The translations under genes were made by a program, and so were the position numbers. Shown one piece after another: positions 17,214 to 25,425 of a stretch of 37,869 bases of DNA (its first letter is position 1; the number at the start of each line of letters is the position of its first letter). This stretch comes from an uncultured Ruminococcus sp. (GTDB lineage Bacteria > Bacillota > Clostridia > Oscillospirales > Ruminococcaceae). The stretch spans positions 1 through 37,869 of the forward strand of contig CAMHMM010000002.1 in NCBI GenBank assembly GCA_946186215.1, in the 5' to 3' direction. The notes under the pieces were generated by a model. The model saw nothing but the letters and a program-made list of their open reading frames with translations. It was not told the DNA's origin and did no database searches.

Positions 17214-17887
17214 TCAGGGCAACACTTATTTCCTTTATTTTTCTTTACTATCTTATCAAAAACACTGTTATACACTTTGATGATATTACCGACAGCAAGA
17301 GCAGCTATGATGCTTCCCTCACGCACACCTTTCAGACTGCCTATAAATACAAAACATATAACAGCAGATACCACGATGTAAAATATATCAAAGAAAATCT
17401 TGATATTCTCATATCGTTTTCCGGTGACTGTACTTATCGCTCTGTTCATTGCCTCGCCGGGGAGCATTGCAACACCGCCCCTGACCTGTATCCATATCCC
17501 CAATGCAAGTATGATACAGCCCAGCAGCATAAATATAAACTGCATCGGATAATTTGCAACGGTAATATCTTTTATAAGCCAGCATGAAAAATTGGTAAGA
17601 TAACCGTATACAAAGGCAAGTACAGTCTGTACAGCTATCTCGGCATAATTGCATTTTCCCTTCTGGACAGCGATCTGTACAAGTATCTGCAATACACTCA
17701 TAAGGTTCAGCCACCCGCCGAATGTGAGCAGCTGATTTATCAGTGAGATCGAATACGGCACCGACGCAACAGGTGATGTTCCCAGCCCCGCCTTTGTGGA
17801 AAAAGCTACTCCCATAGAAGCGATGAACAAGCCTGTCAGAAAAAGAATATAGTTTTTTACGACCGTTTTGCTTATCTTCTTATCCAT
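17210..17887 (-). CDS. YczE/YitT-like multi-pass membrane protein
   Basis: A 225-residue integral membrane protein with five to six hydrophobic segments (FLTGLFIASMGVAFSTKAGL; FIFMLLGCIILALGIWIQV; FFDIFYIVVSAVICFVFIG). The GLGTSPVASVPYSIS motif near residue 34 and PGEAMNRAISTVTGKRYENI near residue 143 are characteristic of the YczE/DUF6198 group, whose transport or regulatory role is not settled. It lies seven bases downstream of the YhfC-family gene and overlaps the next gene by four bases, so it is the middle of a tightly packed membrane-protein operon. Confidence 0.85.
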   Translation of the reverse strand: MDKKISKTVVKNYILFLTGLFIASMGVAFSTKAGLGTSPVASVPYSISLINQLLTFGGWLNLMSVLQILVQIAVQKGKCNYAEIAVQTVLAFVYGYLTNFSCWLIKDITVANYPMQFIFMLLGCIILALGIWIQVRGGVAMLPGEAMNRAISTVTGKRYENIKIFFDIFYIVVSAVICFVFIGSLKGVREGSIIAALAVGNIIKVYNSVFDKIVKKNKGNKCCPE

Positions 17888-17894
17888 TATTGGT

Positions 17895-18548
17895 TTACGC
17901 TGAATCCTTTATATATTTATGTGCAAATATCATCGTTCCTGCCGAAAAGATATATGGCACGATCTCGTGCAGGATAAAGCAGGGAACGGAGTCTATATTA
18001 AAGATAAGGACAGCCTTGATAAAATCCTCGGCAATGTGTATAAGCACAGCATAGAGCAGAAATTTTCTGCTGTCCCGATAGTGTACCGAGATATACACAA
18101 GCATGGTCAGCGCGATGTGAGACACCATTGAATTTGCGGCACCAACTATTTCCGGAATGCTGCCCGGAGCCGCCTCACCGCTCAGGATCCCGTTTATCAT
18201 GATCGCGGCATTGGCAAGGATAAGCTCGCTGCCGCCATGCCCTATACCATAGGACACAGAATCCTCATGTCTATCATAGCTGTTTATAATATATTTCATT
18301 ATCAGGAATTTTCCGCATTCCTCGGTTATCCCCGACAGCACTGCATTCGACATGGCTCCTGCAGGTACGAACAGCCAGAAAAACGCACGCACGAAGGATA
18401 TGAACATATATCCGATGAAGCCGCACACCGCAGGAAATATCCGCCCGTTTCGCTTCCGTCGGAGTATATATAACATTGCAGCAGGGAGTGCGAATAAATA
18501 TATCAGCTCCAGAACGGCTGCAAATGTGCTGAGTGAAGTCTTGTCCAT
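17895..18548 (-). CDS. YhfC-family intramembrane glutamic-type protease homologue
   Basis: A 217-residue multi-pass membrane protein with about seven hydrophobic segments. Motifs of the YhfC family, related to CAAX-prenyl-protease-like intramembrane enzymes, are present: Glu76-Glu77 in GITEECGKF, GIGHGGSE with His104 and Glu108, His144 in MVSHIAL, and His171 in LIHIAEDF. These residues would form the membrane-embedded active site. The substrate is unknown; relatives are often encoded beside bacteriocin or membrane-stress genes. GAGGCGG lies upstream of the ATG at 18548. It is the first gene of a four-gene minus-strand cluster and is divergent from the secreted protein at 18761. Confidence 0.85.
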   Translation of the reverse strand: MDKTSLSTFAAVLELIYLFALPAAMLYILRRKRNGRIFPAVCGFIGYMFISFVRAFFWLFVPAGAMSNAVLSGITEECGKFLIMKYIINSYDRHEDSVSYGIGHGGSELILANAAIMINGILSGEAAPGSIPEIVGAANSMVSHIALTMLVYISVHYRDSRKFLLYAVLIHIAEDFIKAVLIFNIDSVPCFILHEIVPYIFSAGTMIFAHKYIKDSA

Positions 18549-18670
18549 ACGGTCGCCGCCTCAGAGACGGGGGACATACGCTGCGGTCATATGCAGATTT
18601 TGCTTTTCGGGCATTTCTCCCCCAAAAGCAAAACCACACGCTCAGATACGCCCCGAAAATTTTTTTGCAT

Positions 18671-18715
18671 TTTAACCGATTTTTGTTGTCCTTTTTTCAG
18701 ACTTCGTCGGTTAAA
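18671..18715. repeat. 9-bp inverted repeat in divergent intergenic region
   Basis: TTTAACCGA (18671-18679) and TCGGTTAAA (18707-18715) are perfect reverse complements separated by 27 bases. They lie between the divergent YhfC-family gene and the secreted-protein gene, 46 bases upstream of the latter's start codon. A dimeric regulator site is possible; no clear promoter could be assigned. Confidence 0.4.
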
Positions 18716-18760
18716 CATACAGAGACAAATAATACAGAAAAATCTTTGGAGGAAATATCT

Positions 18761-19318
18761 ATGAGACACACAGTTAAAGCAATGGCTGCCGCATTTATGG
18801 CAGTTATATCGATAAGCACGATACCGGCCGCAGTAAGCGCTGATGCCTTTTCCGACGAACCCGCCGGCGGCATATATTCCTACACCGATGATTTTTACGG
18901 CGATGTATTTTACAGTGCAGACTGCGGATATTATTATATCAATGCAGACGGCAGGGCTGTACTTATAGTTCCCGATGCCGCACTGGCAGCCGAAACACCC
19001 TCTTACAGGATCGACGGCTACTACAACACCGAAAACACTACTGTCGATGACATCAGTGTGATGAAATACACATCAGACAGCGGCAACGCCCTGTATATCC
19101 GCACGGGCGACGGCTGCTATGATGTAAGCGGCGATCACACGGCCTACGATATTGAAGAGGCTGCCAACATCAACGGTGCGGCAGTCACCTTCAAAGGCTT
19201 CACCGGCGAGGGATATCACCTCGCAGTCTGGACAAAGGGCGGCAGATCATTCTCCGTCAAGTCCAGAAAAGCGCTGACATTCGCTGAGCTTCAGAACATA
19301 GTTTTTGCCGTGATCTGA
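18761..19318 (+). CDS. Secreted protein of unknown function
   Basis: A 185-residue protein with a classical signal peptide (RHTVKAMAAAFMAVISISTI, cleavage near AAVSADA, residues 24-28). The mature part is acidic, tyrosine- and aspartate-rich, and mostly beta (IYSYTDDFYGDVFYSADCGY, then DGRAVLIVPDAAL and GEGYHLAVWTKGGRSFSVKS). It has two Cys at about 57 and 127 that could pair. No anchor is visible. The start at 18761 is preferred over a long upstream frame because it follows TTTGGAGGAAAT and begins the signal sequence. It is a single-gene unit with a terminator 140 bases after the stop. I do not recognise a family. Confidence 0.82.
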   Translation: MRHTVKAMAAAFMAVISISTIPAAVSADAFSDEPAGGIYSYTDDFYGDVFYSADCGYYYINADGRAVLIVPDAALAAETPSYRIDGYYNTENTTVDDISVMKYTSDSGNALYIRTGDGCYDVSGDHTAYDIEEAANINGAAVTFKGFTGEGYHLAVWTKGGRSFSVKSRKALTFAELQNIVFAVI

Positions 19319-19456
19319 GCTTATGCGGACACCGCAAAGCCATGATACCGACTGCTGTCCGCCCGCTTTCGGCAGACGGCAGAGTATCGCAGAGAATACC
19401 GGCTCTGTGCGCTTTGCCTGATATATGTCCTCCAAATTGATTGCTTTTATATATTT

Positions 19457-19489
19457 GCACTGCCCGTTCCCGGACAGTGCGCTTTTTTT
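19457..19489 (+). terminator. Intrinsic terminator for the secreted-protein gene
   Basis: A 10-bp stem with one mismatch (GCACTGCCCG / CGGACAGTGC, loop TTCC) is followed by GC and seven T residues. It lies about 140 bases after the stop at 19318 and just before the convergent thiamine diphosphate enzyme gene. The transcript would therefore carry a long 3' UTR, which contains a second possible hairpin near 19350-19375. Confidence 0.85.
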
Positions 19490-19505
19490 GCTTTAAATCC
19501 CCCGG

Positions 19506-21308
19506 TCATTTCTTCTCGAACAGCGGGATAAGCATATTCTCTTCAAATTCATCGTCGGGAAGCGGCGGATTCATATACTCGAGCGGAAGCGACTCCATCT
19601 GCCCGTCCGAACGCTTGTATGATACCTGCTTGGGGAACGCGGTAAGCCCGATGGGAGTCATTACCTCGCATATTACCGGCTCGTCACACCCGAGAACATC
19701 AGCGACCTTCCGGCTGAGCTCATCATTGCTGCAGATCTTTTCCGTCCTGATACCGTAAGCTGCTGCCACAGCGGAGATATCGGGAAGCGAAAGCTCAGAT
19801 TCCTGTGTGCAGGCCACCAGATGCCCTGCGAAAAGATTGGTCTGTGTAGCTCTTATAGCACCGTATCCCCTGTTGGAAAGCACGAATATTTTTATCGGCA
19901 GTTTCAGCCGGCGTATTGTTTCAAGCTCCTGTATATTCATTACAAAACCGCCGTCGCCATTCACACCGACAGTTCTTCGCCTTCCGCCCGCAAGGCAGGC
20001 ACCTATGGCTGAGGGCAGTCCGTAGCCCATTGAGGCAAGCCCCTTCGTGCAGAATACTCTTTGACCTTTTCTTACCTTGAAGCCCTGCATCGATATATCT
20101 ATACAGCTTCCCGAGCTGCCCGAAACATAAATATCATTTTCCGTCATCTGAGAGGATATCTCATCTATCAGGCAGTATGTGTTCACAAGCTCCTTCTGCT
20201 GGCGGTATTCAGGCAGAATAATAGGATATCTGCTCTTCACCCTATCCGCATAGGCAAACCATGCAGACCTGTCAGGATGCTTTATGCGGTCTTTTTCCTC
20301 GAGCATAACAGAGATAAATCTTCCCGCATCCGCACATATCGTCATATCAGGGCGTACATTGATCTTTGCAAGCTCGTTTTTATCGATATCCACCATGATC
20401 TTGTATGCCGCTCTTGCAAAGCCGTTGAAATTATACCCCGTCTGAAGAAGATTCATCCTTGCACCGACAGTCAGGAAAAAGTCGGAATTCTGCTGGATAA
20501 AATTGGCATATCTGTGCCCGAGACCGCCCGGTCGGCCGTAATACAGCGGGTCATCTTCTGTAATAAGATCTATCCCGTTCCATGTGGTGAGCACCGGAAT
20601 CCCGAGTTCGCGGACAAGCTGTGAAAACTCCTCTGCAGCACCTGCAAGTCTTATCCCGTTTCCTGCAAGGATAACAGGGCGTTCGGAACAGTTCAGCCTG
20701 TCTATAGTCTCTGTTACCTTCTGGCGCAGATAGACCTCATCCTCGGGAATCTCAAAGGGTGTGTACCCGATAAGGTTCTCTTCATTGATCATGCTTGCCT
20801 GAACATCAAGCGGGATGTCGAGCCAGACAGGACCTTTTCTGCCGTGAGTAGCTTCATACAGAGCCTTCTCCATATGATATCTTATCATGGAAGGATCATC
20901 CACGACAGCGGCATATTTAGTGATGGACTTCACAACGGATATTATATCAAGCTCCTGCATACCCTGCTGGCGGATGCCCTGCCCGTTTATCATATCAAGA
21001 CGCTTTACCTGTCCTGATACGACAAACATCGGGGTGGATTCGATATAAGCTCCTGCAACTCCGGTAAGCGCATTTGTTCCGCCGGGGCCTGTTGTGACCA
21101 TCAAAAGTCCTATCCTGTTATTCACTCTTGCATATGCTTCGGCAGCGATAGCCGCTCCCTGCTCATGCTGGCAGCAGACAAATTTTATATCCTTGCTGTT
21201 TCCCAGTGAATCATTGAGGTGCATTGCACCGCCGCCCGGCAGCATGAACATATGCTTCGCACCGGTCTGTTCAAGTTTTTTTATCACATAGTCGGAAAGT
21301 TTGATCAT
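19506..21308 (-). CDS. Thiamine diphosphate-dependent enzyme (acetolactate synthase-like)
   Basis: A 600-residue cytoplasmic enzyme of the acetolactate synthase/benzoylformate decarboxylase superfamily, which forms or breaks bonds next to 2-oxo acid carbonyls. The N-terminal Pyr domain has the activating Glu49 (CCQHEQGAAIAAEAYAR), the central domain has PVILAGNGIRLAGA, and the C-terminal PP domain has the diphosphate/metal motif VNGDGGFVMN followed by LSNRGYGA. The FMLPGGGAMHL start differs from the housekeeping IlvB (YPGGAVLP). No IlvN regulatory subunit gene is adjacent. It starts 15 bases after the aldolase gene on the same strand. The pair suggests a dedicated pathway joining an aldol product or pyruvate-derived unit. 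The exact substrate cannot be assigned. Confidence 0.88.
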   Translation of the reverse strand: MIKLSDYVIKKLEQTGAKHMFMLPGGGAMHLNDSLGNSKDIKFVCCQHEQGAAIAAEAYARVNNRIGLLMVTTGPGGTNALTGVAGAYIESTPMFVVSGQVKRLDMINGQGIRQQGMQELDIISVVKSITKYAAVVDDPSMIRYHMEKALYEATHGRKGPVWLDIPLDVQASMINEENLIGYTPFEIPEDEVYLRQKVTETIDRLNCSERPVILAGNGIRLAGAAEEFSQLVRELGIPVLTTWNGIDLITEDDPLYYGRPGGLGHRYANFIQQNSDFFLTVGARMNLLQTGYNFNGFARAAYKIMVDIDKNELAKINVRPDMTICADAGRFISVMLEEKDRIKHPDRSAWFAYADRVKSRYPIILPEYRQQKELVNTYCLIDEISSQMTENDIYVSGSSGSCIDISMQGFKVRKGQRVFCTKGLASMGYGLPSAIGACLAGGRRRTVGVNGDGGFVMNIQELETIRRLKLPIKIFVLSNRGYGAIRATQTNLFAGHLVACTQESELSLPDISAVAAAYGIRTEKICSNDELSRKVADVLGCDEPVICEVMTPIGLTAFPKQVSYKRSDGQMESLPLEYMNPPLPDDEFEENMLIPLFEKK

Positions 21309-21323
21309 AGCCTGTCACCCGGA

Positions 21324-22964
21324 TCAGTTTTCACTGTAATTTTCATCGAATATACTCGGAGTTATAAACCTGATATCAATATCCCTGCCGATACTGCGGC
21401 GGTAGGACATATACATATCCTTTATCTCCTCATTGAGCTCATCCCACTTGTTTTCGGGATTGAGCGTAGGCAGATTGACATCACCATAGCTCTCATTGTA
21501 CTGTGTCTTGAAGCCGTCAAAGCCTGCGATAAGTATCTCCTTCGCCTCTATCATGCTCATAAGCCGCAGAGCTGTGATCATAGCGTTGTCGAAATGCGGC
21601 CATTTATGGGACGGCGAGCCTCTGTTTATCACTCTGTCGAAATTGACGACATATTCATCGCCGCTTCCTGCGGTGATATTTGAAAGAATGACCTTCTTTA
21701 CAGCTGAGAACACATCTGTGTAAACATCCTTTGCGTACACGAATCTTGCTTCATTGGTAAAGAAAAGGTAATCGTAGGCGTAGCCCGGGATAACTGCATT
21801 TACTGCGAATACAACAGGTTTTTCCTGCGCTGTCACATTCTTTATGCTCTCCGCCTGTGTAACGGATGATCTGCCCGGGGCAATAAGCATGACTTTTCTG
21901 CCCGAAACAGCCTTCCTGAGATCAGACAGTGCCTGTTCATCATCCACATGACGGCTCTGGTTGAGAAGATATTTTTCCTCGAGAAGATCATAATCATACT
22001 TAGTGCGATCCTCGGGAGAAAGGGATTCGATAATATTTTTCATATCCTTTGCACCTGTACGGTGGTTCTGGGTGAGATATGCAATATTATTTACATGACA
22101 GCAGTACATTCCCGCGATCATATAGCGGGTGGAATAGCCCCATGTATACTTCTCCCTGAAATATTCCATATACAGATCTATGGCATCCATGATCATGTTC
22201 ATATCATATCTGCCGTTGTGACTGCGGTCAAGGAAGCTTGCCACCAGCTCGGTAGTGGCATTTCCTGCGCCGCGCCCCATACCGCAGAGACTGCTGTCGA
22301 GCACGATATCTCTCTGACTGTCGGCAAGTATATCCACAAAATGCTTGCAGAGAGCAAAGGCAAGCTGCTGGTTGTTATGGGAATGAAAGCCGAGCTTTAT
22401 CTGCGGAGCCACTGTCCTGTCAAGAACACTGACGATCCTTTCAAGATCCTCCTCATACATCGCACCGAATGTATCCACCACAGAAATGCTTACCGGATCC
22501 AGTTCATTAATGTATTCTGCAGCCTCGATAAGGTCTTCATCCGAATATGAAAGGGTGTTGGCCAGCTGCAGATACACCTGATATCCTTTGTCCTTTATCT
22601 TCTTTGCAACAGCCGTGCCGCCCTCTATCTTCCCGTGGGGGAATACTACTCTGACCGCATCGATGGAATCATGAGTACAGGGGGGCAGTGTATCAAGATC
22701 ATACCTGTCCCAGTCGATCATCACAACATAGGTGATACCGGGCTTTTTATCCTGCAGGAATTCTTTCAGATCATCGGGCACATGAAAATAAGTAGTGCCC
22801 TCCTCATAGGCCGGATTCTTGAGCCATCCGCATTCGATGATATCGGCATTTGCCTCACCCAGTTTTTTGATCAGTCCCTTTATGGCGGGCACACCGAATT
22901 TCCCTCCGGTTATATATGCGCCATCCCTGAGTGTGCAGTCAAGAAGCTGTATTTTTTTTGCCAT
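21324..22964 (-). CDS. HMGL-like aldolase with an extra C-terminal domain
   Basis: A 546-residue protein. Residues 1-300 are a TIM-barrel aldolase of the HMG-CoA lyase/4-hydroxy-2-oxovalerate aldolase/isopropylmalate synthase group: metal ligand Asp14 in CTLRDGAY, His194 and His196 in GFHSHNNQQ, and the SSLCGMGRGAGN glycine motif. Residues about 345-546 form a second domain (KVMLIAPGRSSVTQAESIKN, then VFAVNAVIPGYAYDYLFFTN and ILIAGFDGFKTQYNES). It recalls Rossmann-like DUF115/MptE or sialyltransferase-type folds; this resemblance is by eye only. AGAGGTGAAC precedes the ATG. With the downstream thiamine diphosphate enzyme it forms a two-gene operon. Similar pairs occur in surface-polysaccharide loci, but no glycosyltransferases are seen here. 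Confidence 0.87.
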   Translation of the reverse strand: MAKKIQLLDCTLRDGAYITGGKFGVPAIKGLIKKLGEANADIIECGWLKNPAYEEGTTYFHVPDDLKEFLQDKKPGITYVVMIDWDRYDLDTLPPCTHDSIDAVRVVFPHGKIEGGTAVAKKIKDKGYQVYLQLANTLSYSDEDLIEAAEYINELDPVSISVVDTFGAMYEEDLERIVSVLDRTVAPQIKLGFHSHNNQQLAFALCKHFVDILADSQRDIVLDSSLCGMGRGAGNATTELVASFLDRSHNGRYDMNMIMDAIDLYMEYFREKYTWGYSTRYMIAGMYCCHVNNIAYLTQNHRTGAKDMKNIIESLSPEDRTKYDYDLLEEKYLLNQSRHVDDEQALSDLRKAVSGRKVMLIAPGRSSVTQAESIKNVTAQEKPVVFAVNAVIPGYAYDYLFFTNEARFVYAKDVYTDVFSAVKKVILSNITAGSGDEYVVNFDRVINRGSPSHKWPHFDNAMITALRLMSMIEAKEILIAGFDGFKTQYNESYGDVNLPTLNPENKWDELNEEIKDMYMSYRRSIGRDIDIRFITPSIFDENYSEN

Positions 22965-23053
22965 TTCCGTTCACCTCTGTTTGGTTTTAAGGAAAGCACC
23001 GGATAAACGCTTTTCCTGTGCGCTTTTCAAGTGTCTTTCCCTGTCTTTGGCGG

Positions 23054-23077
23054 GGCAGATAACCTGTTCTATCTGCC
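23054..23077. repeat. Hairpin between rluA-type and aldolase genes
   Basis: GGCAGATA and TATCTGCC are perfect 8-bp arms with an eight-base loop. There is no T run on either side, so it is not a standard intrinsic terminator. It lies in the leader of the aldolase operon, downstream of the pseudouridine synthase gene, and could be an operator or mRNA-end structure. Confidence 0.4.
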
Positions 23078-23100
23078 TGTTGTATGATACTGCGCATCAG

Positions 23101-24063
23101 TCATGATGCGATATCCGCAAATTTCTGTTTTACGCGCTGTACCGTGCGTTCGGCGGTAAATTCCCGCCCGTCCAGATATGAAAGCGTGCAGCCGCTGTCA
23201 AAATGAAATCTCAGCCTGCAGGAAAAAAGCTGCTGCATTTTCGTTCCCGTGCTGCGGTTGATACGGTTGTCGCCGTATTTTCCGTCACCCAGCACAGGAC
23301 AGCCGATGTGCGCCATATGCGCCCTTATCTGGTGTGTCCTGCCTGTGAGCAGGTCTATCTCCAGCAGTGAAAATCCCTCTTTGCTTTCCAGCACCCTGTA
23401 CCCCGTGCGTATCTCCTTGTTGGCAGGCGTGCTTTTGTCCTGCACATATACGCGGTTGAGCTTTTCATCCTTGTAGAGATATGCCGTGAGTATGCCGCTG
23501 TCATGGGGCGGTCTCCCCGAAACGATGCACATATATGTCTTATCCGTGCGCCGTTCCTTCACAGCAAGGTTCATCTCCCGCAGTGCCGCGGCATTCTTTG
23601 CCGCTATCACGATGCCGCCCGTATTTCTGTCAAGGCGGTTGCACAAAGCGGGGGCAAAGGAGTTCTCCCTTTCGGGATCATACTCGCCCTTCTCACAAAG
23701 ATAAGCCTTGAGCCTGTTTGCAAGGGTGTCTGCGGTGTGTATGTCATCCTCATGCACCACAAGTCCCTGCGGCTTGTCTATGAGGATTATGTTCTCATCC
23801 TCATAAATGATATCTATATGAGAGGAAACGGCTCTGAATGTATCCTCTGTCACCGTGCCCAGCATATCATCGGGAAGATATATCTCCAGCACATCCCCTT
23901 CACAGAGCATTGTGCTGATCTCGCAGCGCTTCCGGTTGAGCTTGATGTTCTTTGTGCGTATGCCCTTGTAAAGCGCTGACTGAGGCATCGCGGGGCAGGC
24001 CTTGGTGATGAATTTATCCACACGCTGTCCCGCATCATTGGGATTGATCACAAATCTTTTCAT
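23101..24063 (-). CDS. RluA-family pseudouridine synthase
   Basis: A 320-residue enzyme that isomerises specific uridines in 23S rRNA (RluC/RluD type). An N-terminal S4 RNA-binding domain (residues about 13-70, RVDKFITKACPAMPQSALYK) precedes the catalytic domain, which carries Asp145 in the hallmark CNRLDRNTGG motif, IDKPQGLVVH at 95-104, and LTGRTHQIRAHMAHIGCPVL. The position modified cannot be assigned by eye. It lies 36 bases downstream of the transglutaminase gene on the same strand and upstream of a hairpin and the aldolase operon. Confidence 0.95.
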   Translation of the reverse strand: MKRFVINPNDAGQRVDKFITKACPAMPQSALYKGIRTKNIKLNRKRCEISTMLCEGDVLEIYLPDDMLGTVTEDTFRAVSSHIDIIYEDENIILIDKPQGLVVHEDDIHTADTLANRLKAYLCEKGEYDPERENSFAPALCNRLDRNTGGIVIAAKNAAALREMNLAVKERRTDKTYMCIVSGRPPHDSGILTAYLYKDEKLNRVYVQDKSTPANKEIRTGYRVLESKEGFSLLEIDLLTGRTHQIRAHMAHIGCPVLGDGKYGDNRINRSTGTKMQQLFSCRLRFHFDSGCTLSYLDGREFTAERTVQRVKQKFADIAS

Positions 24064-24099
24064 ATAATACGCCGGCGGTCGCTTTTATCCGGCATTTCC

Positions 24100-25335
24100 T
24101 CAGAATTTCTTGATGACCTGCTTGCTCTCGTTGCCGTCGATATCCATAAATACACCGACGAGCTGTTTATCCTTTACATACATTCCCGAGATAACATTGT
24201 CCGACTTCTGATTGGAGAACACCTGAGTGGTCTTGCCGGTCTTGGGATCGTATCTCTGGATGCTGTGCGCCTTGTTGTAGTAAATATAGCTGCCGTAGGA
24301 TGCCATCTGCATCATGGGCTTTTCCCATGTTACCCAGTGCTCGGCCTGTGTGTCTCTCCAGCGTATCTCCCAGTCATTATCTATGGAAAGCAGCTTGCTC
24401 GATTTGCCTGTGGAGGTATCGTATGCGCTGATGGTATCGGATGTACCGTAGATAAGCGATTTGCCGTAGAAGAAGAACGGACTGGTGGAACCCCAGCTCA
24501 GCTTGTCAAACTTGGTGGACTTTGCAAGTCCCTTGGGCTTGAAATCGCCGTGCTCCTTGAGTGCGGCATCGCTTTTGAGGAAGTATTCATGATAAACATT
24601 GTGCTTTATCTCAACGCCGTTTATAAAGCTGTCGTCATAGGTGCAGTCCACATGGTACCAGCTCTTGCCGAGCTTTACAAGGTTCCAGCCGTGATCGTCG
24701 TTCATGGCGATCTTACTCTCTATGCCCACTCTTTTCAGAAGCACACAATAGGCTCTTGCGTAGCCCGAGCAGGTGGCCTTTTTCTTTACAAGTGCCGCAT
24801 AGGGTGTGGATGTGTTTCTCGTACCGTTGTCCACATAGGATGTGCTGAGCACGAGCTTGTCGTGAAGATATGCCACTTTCTGGACATCCGTCCATTCCTT
24901 TTTAACGCCTGTGAGCATATCCTTTACAGCCTTGTCGAATTTTGTCTTGTACTGGCTGAGCTTTGACTTGGATGTGGTGTATTTTACCTTCATGGTAACA
25001 TACAGCCTTGTTGCATCAGCCTTTGCACTGAGGTTGAGCTCCTCCTCAACATAGAAATACTTTTCCTGTGCAAGGAGCTTATAGAGCACATCGGAGATCT
25101 CGTCATAGAATGCATCGGCCTCTGCCTGTCCCGCATTTTTTACGGATTTTGTAAAGTTGATCTGTGAATCAAAATTATCAAAGCCCTTTTTCATCTGGCT
25201 CTCAATGGATGATGTTGACGAAGAGGAGGCAGATGTAGCCGCATAGACGGTCTGGTTTGAAATGGCGGGCATCCCTGTGACCGAAAAGAACATCACAAGG
25301 GAAAGCAGCAGAGAAACGATCTTTTTATTGTTCAT
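24100..25335 (-). CDS. Secreted transglutaminase-like protein
   Basis: A 411-residue exported protein. Residues 1-32 are a signal peptide (KKIVSLLLSLVMFFSVTGMP, ending VYAAT), then a Ser-rich linker. Residues about 150-232 form a transglutaminase-like cysteine-protease fold with the triad Cys189 (ATCSGYARAY), His215 (DDHGWNLV) and Asp230 (WYHVDCTYDD). The C-terminal 150 residues contain two repeats (YGKSLIYGTSDTISAYDTST and YGSYIYYNKAHSIQRYDPKT), probably blades of a small beta-propeller. Such proteins act as wall or peptide-modifying enzymes or proteases. The ATG at 25335 follows AAAAGGATG and starts the signal sequence; an earlier in-frame start at 25362 adds a polar extension. It is followed closely by the pseudouridine synthase gene. 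Confidence 0.9.
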   Translation of the reverse strand: MNNKKIVSLLLSLVMFFSVTGMPAISNQTVYAATSASSSSTSSIESQMKKGFDNFDSQINFTKSVKNAGQAEADAFYDEISDVLYKLLAQEKYFYVEEELNLSAKADATRLYVTMKVKYTTSKSKLSQYKTKFDKAVKDMLTGVKKEWTDVQKVAYLHDKLVLSTSYVDNGTRNTSTPYAALVKKKATCSGYARAYCVLLKRVGIESKIAMNDDHGWNLVKLGKSWYHVDCTYDDSFINGVEIKHNVYHEYFLKSDAALKEHGDFKPKGLAKSTKFDKLSWGSTSPFFFYGKSLIYGTSDTISAYDTSTGKSSKLLSIDNDWEIRWRDTQAEHWVTWEKPMMQMASYGSYIYYNKAHSIQRYDPKTGKTTQVFSNQKSDNVISGMYVKDKQLVGVFMDIDGNESKQVIKKF

Positions 25336-25425
25336 AGCGATAACATCCTTTTCAAGGCTCATATCCGTGAAGCACCGTCCGTGTCATATAAGCCCTTTTT
25401 ATGTGTGTTTCTGGTATATTCCTGA

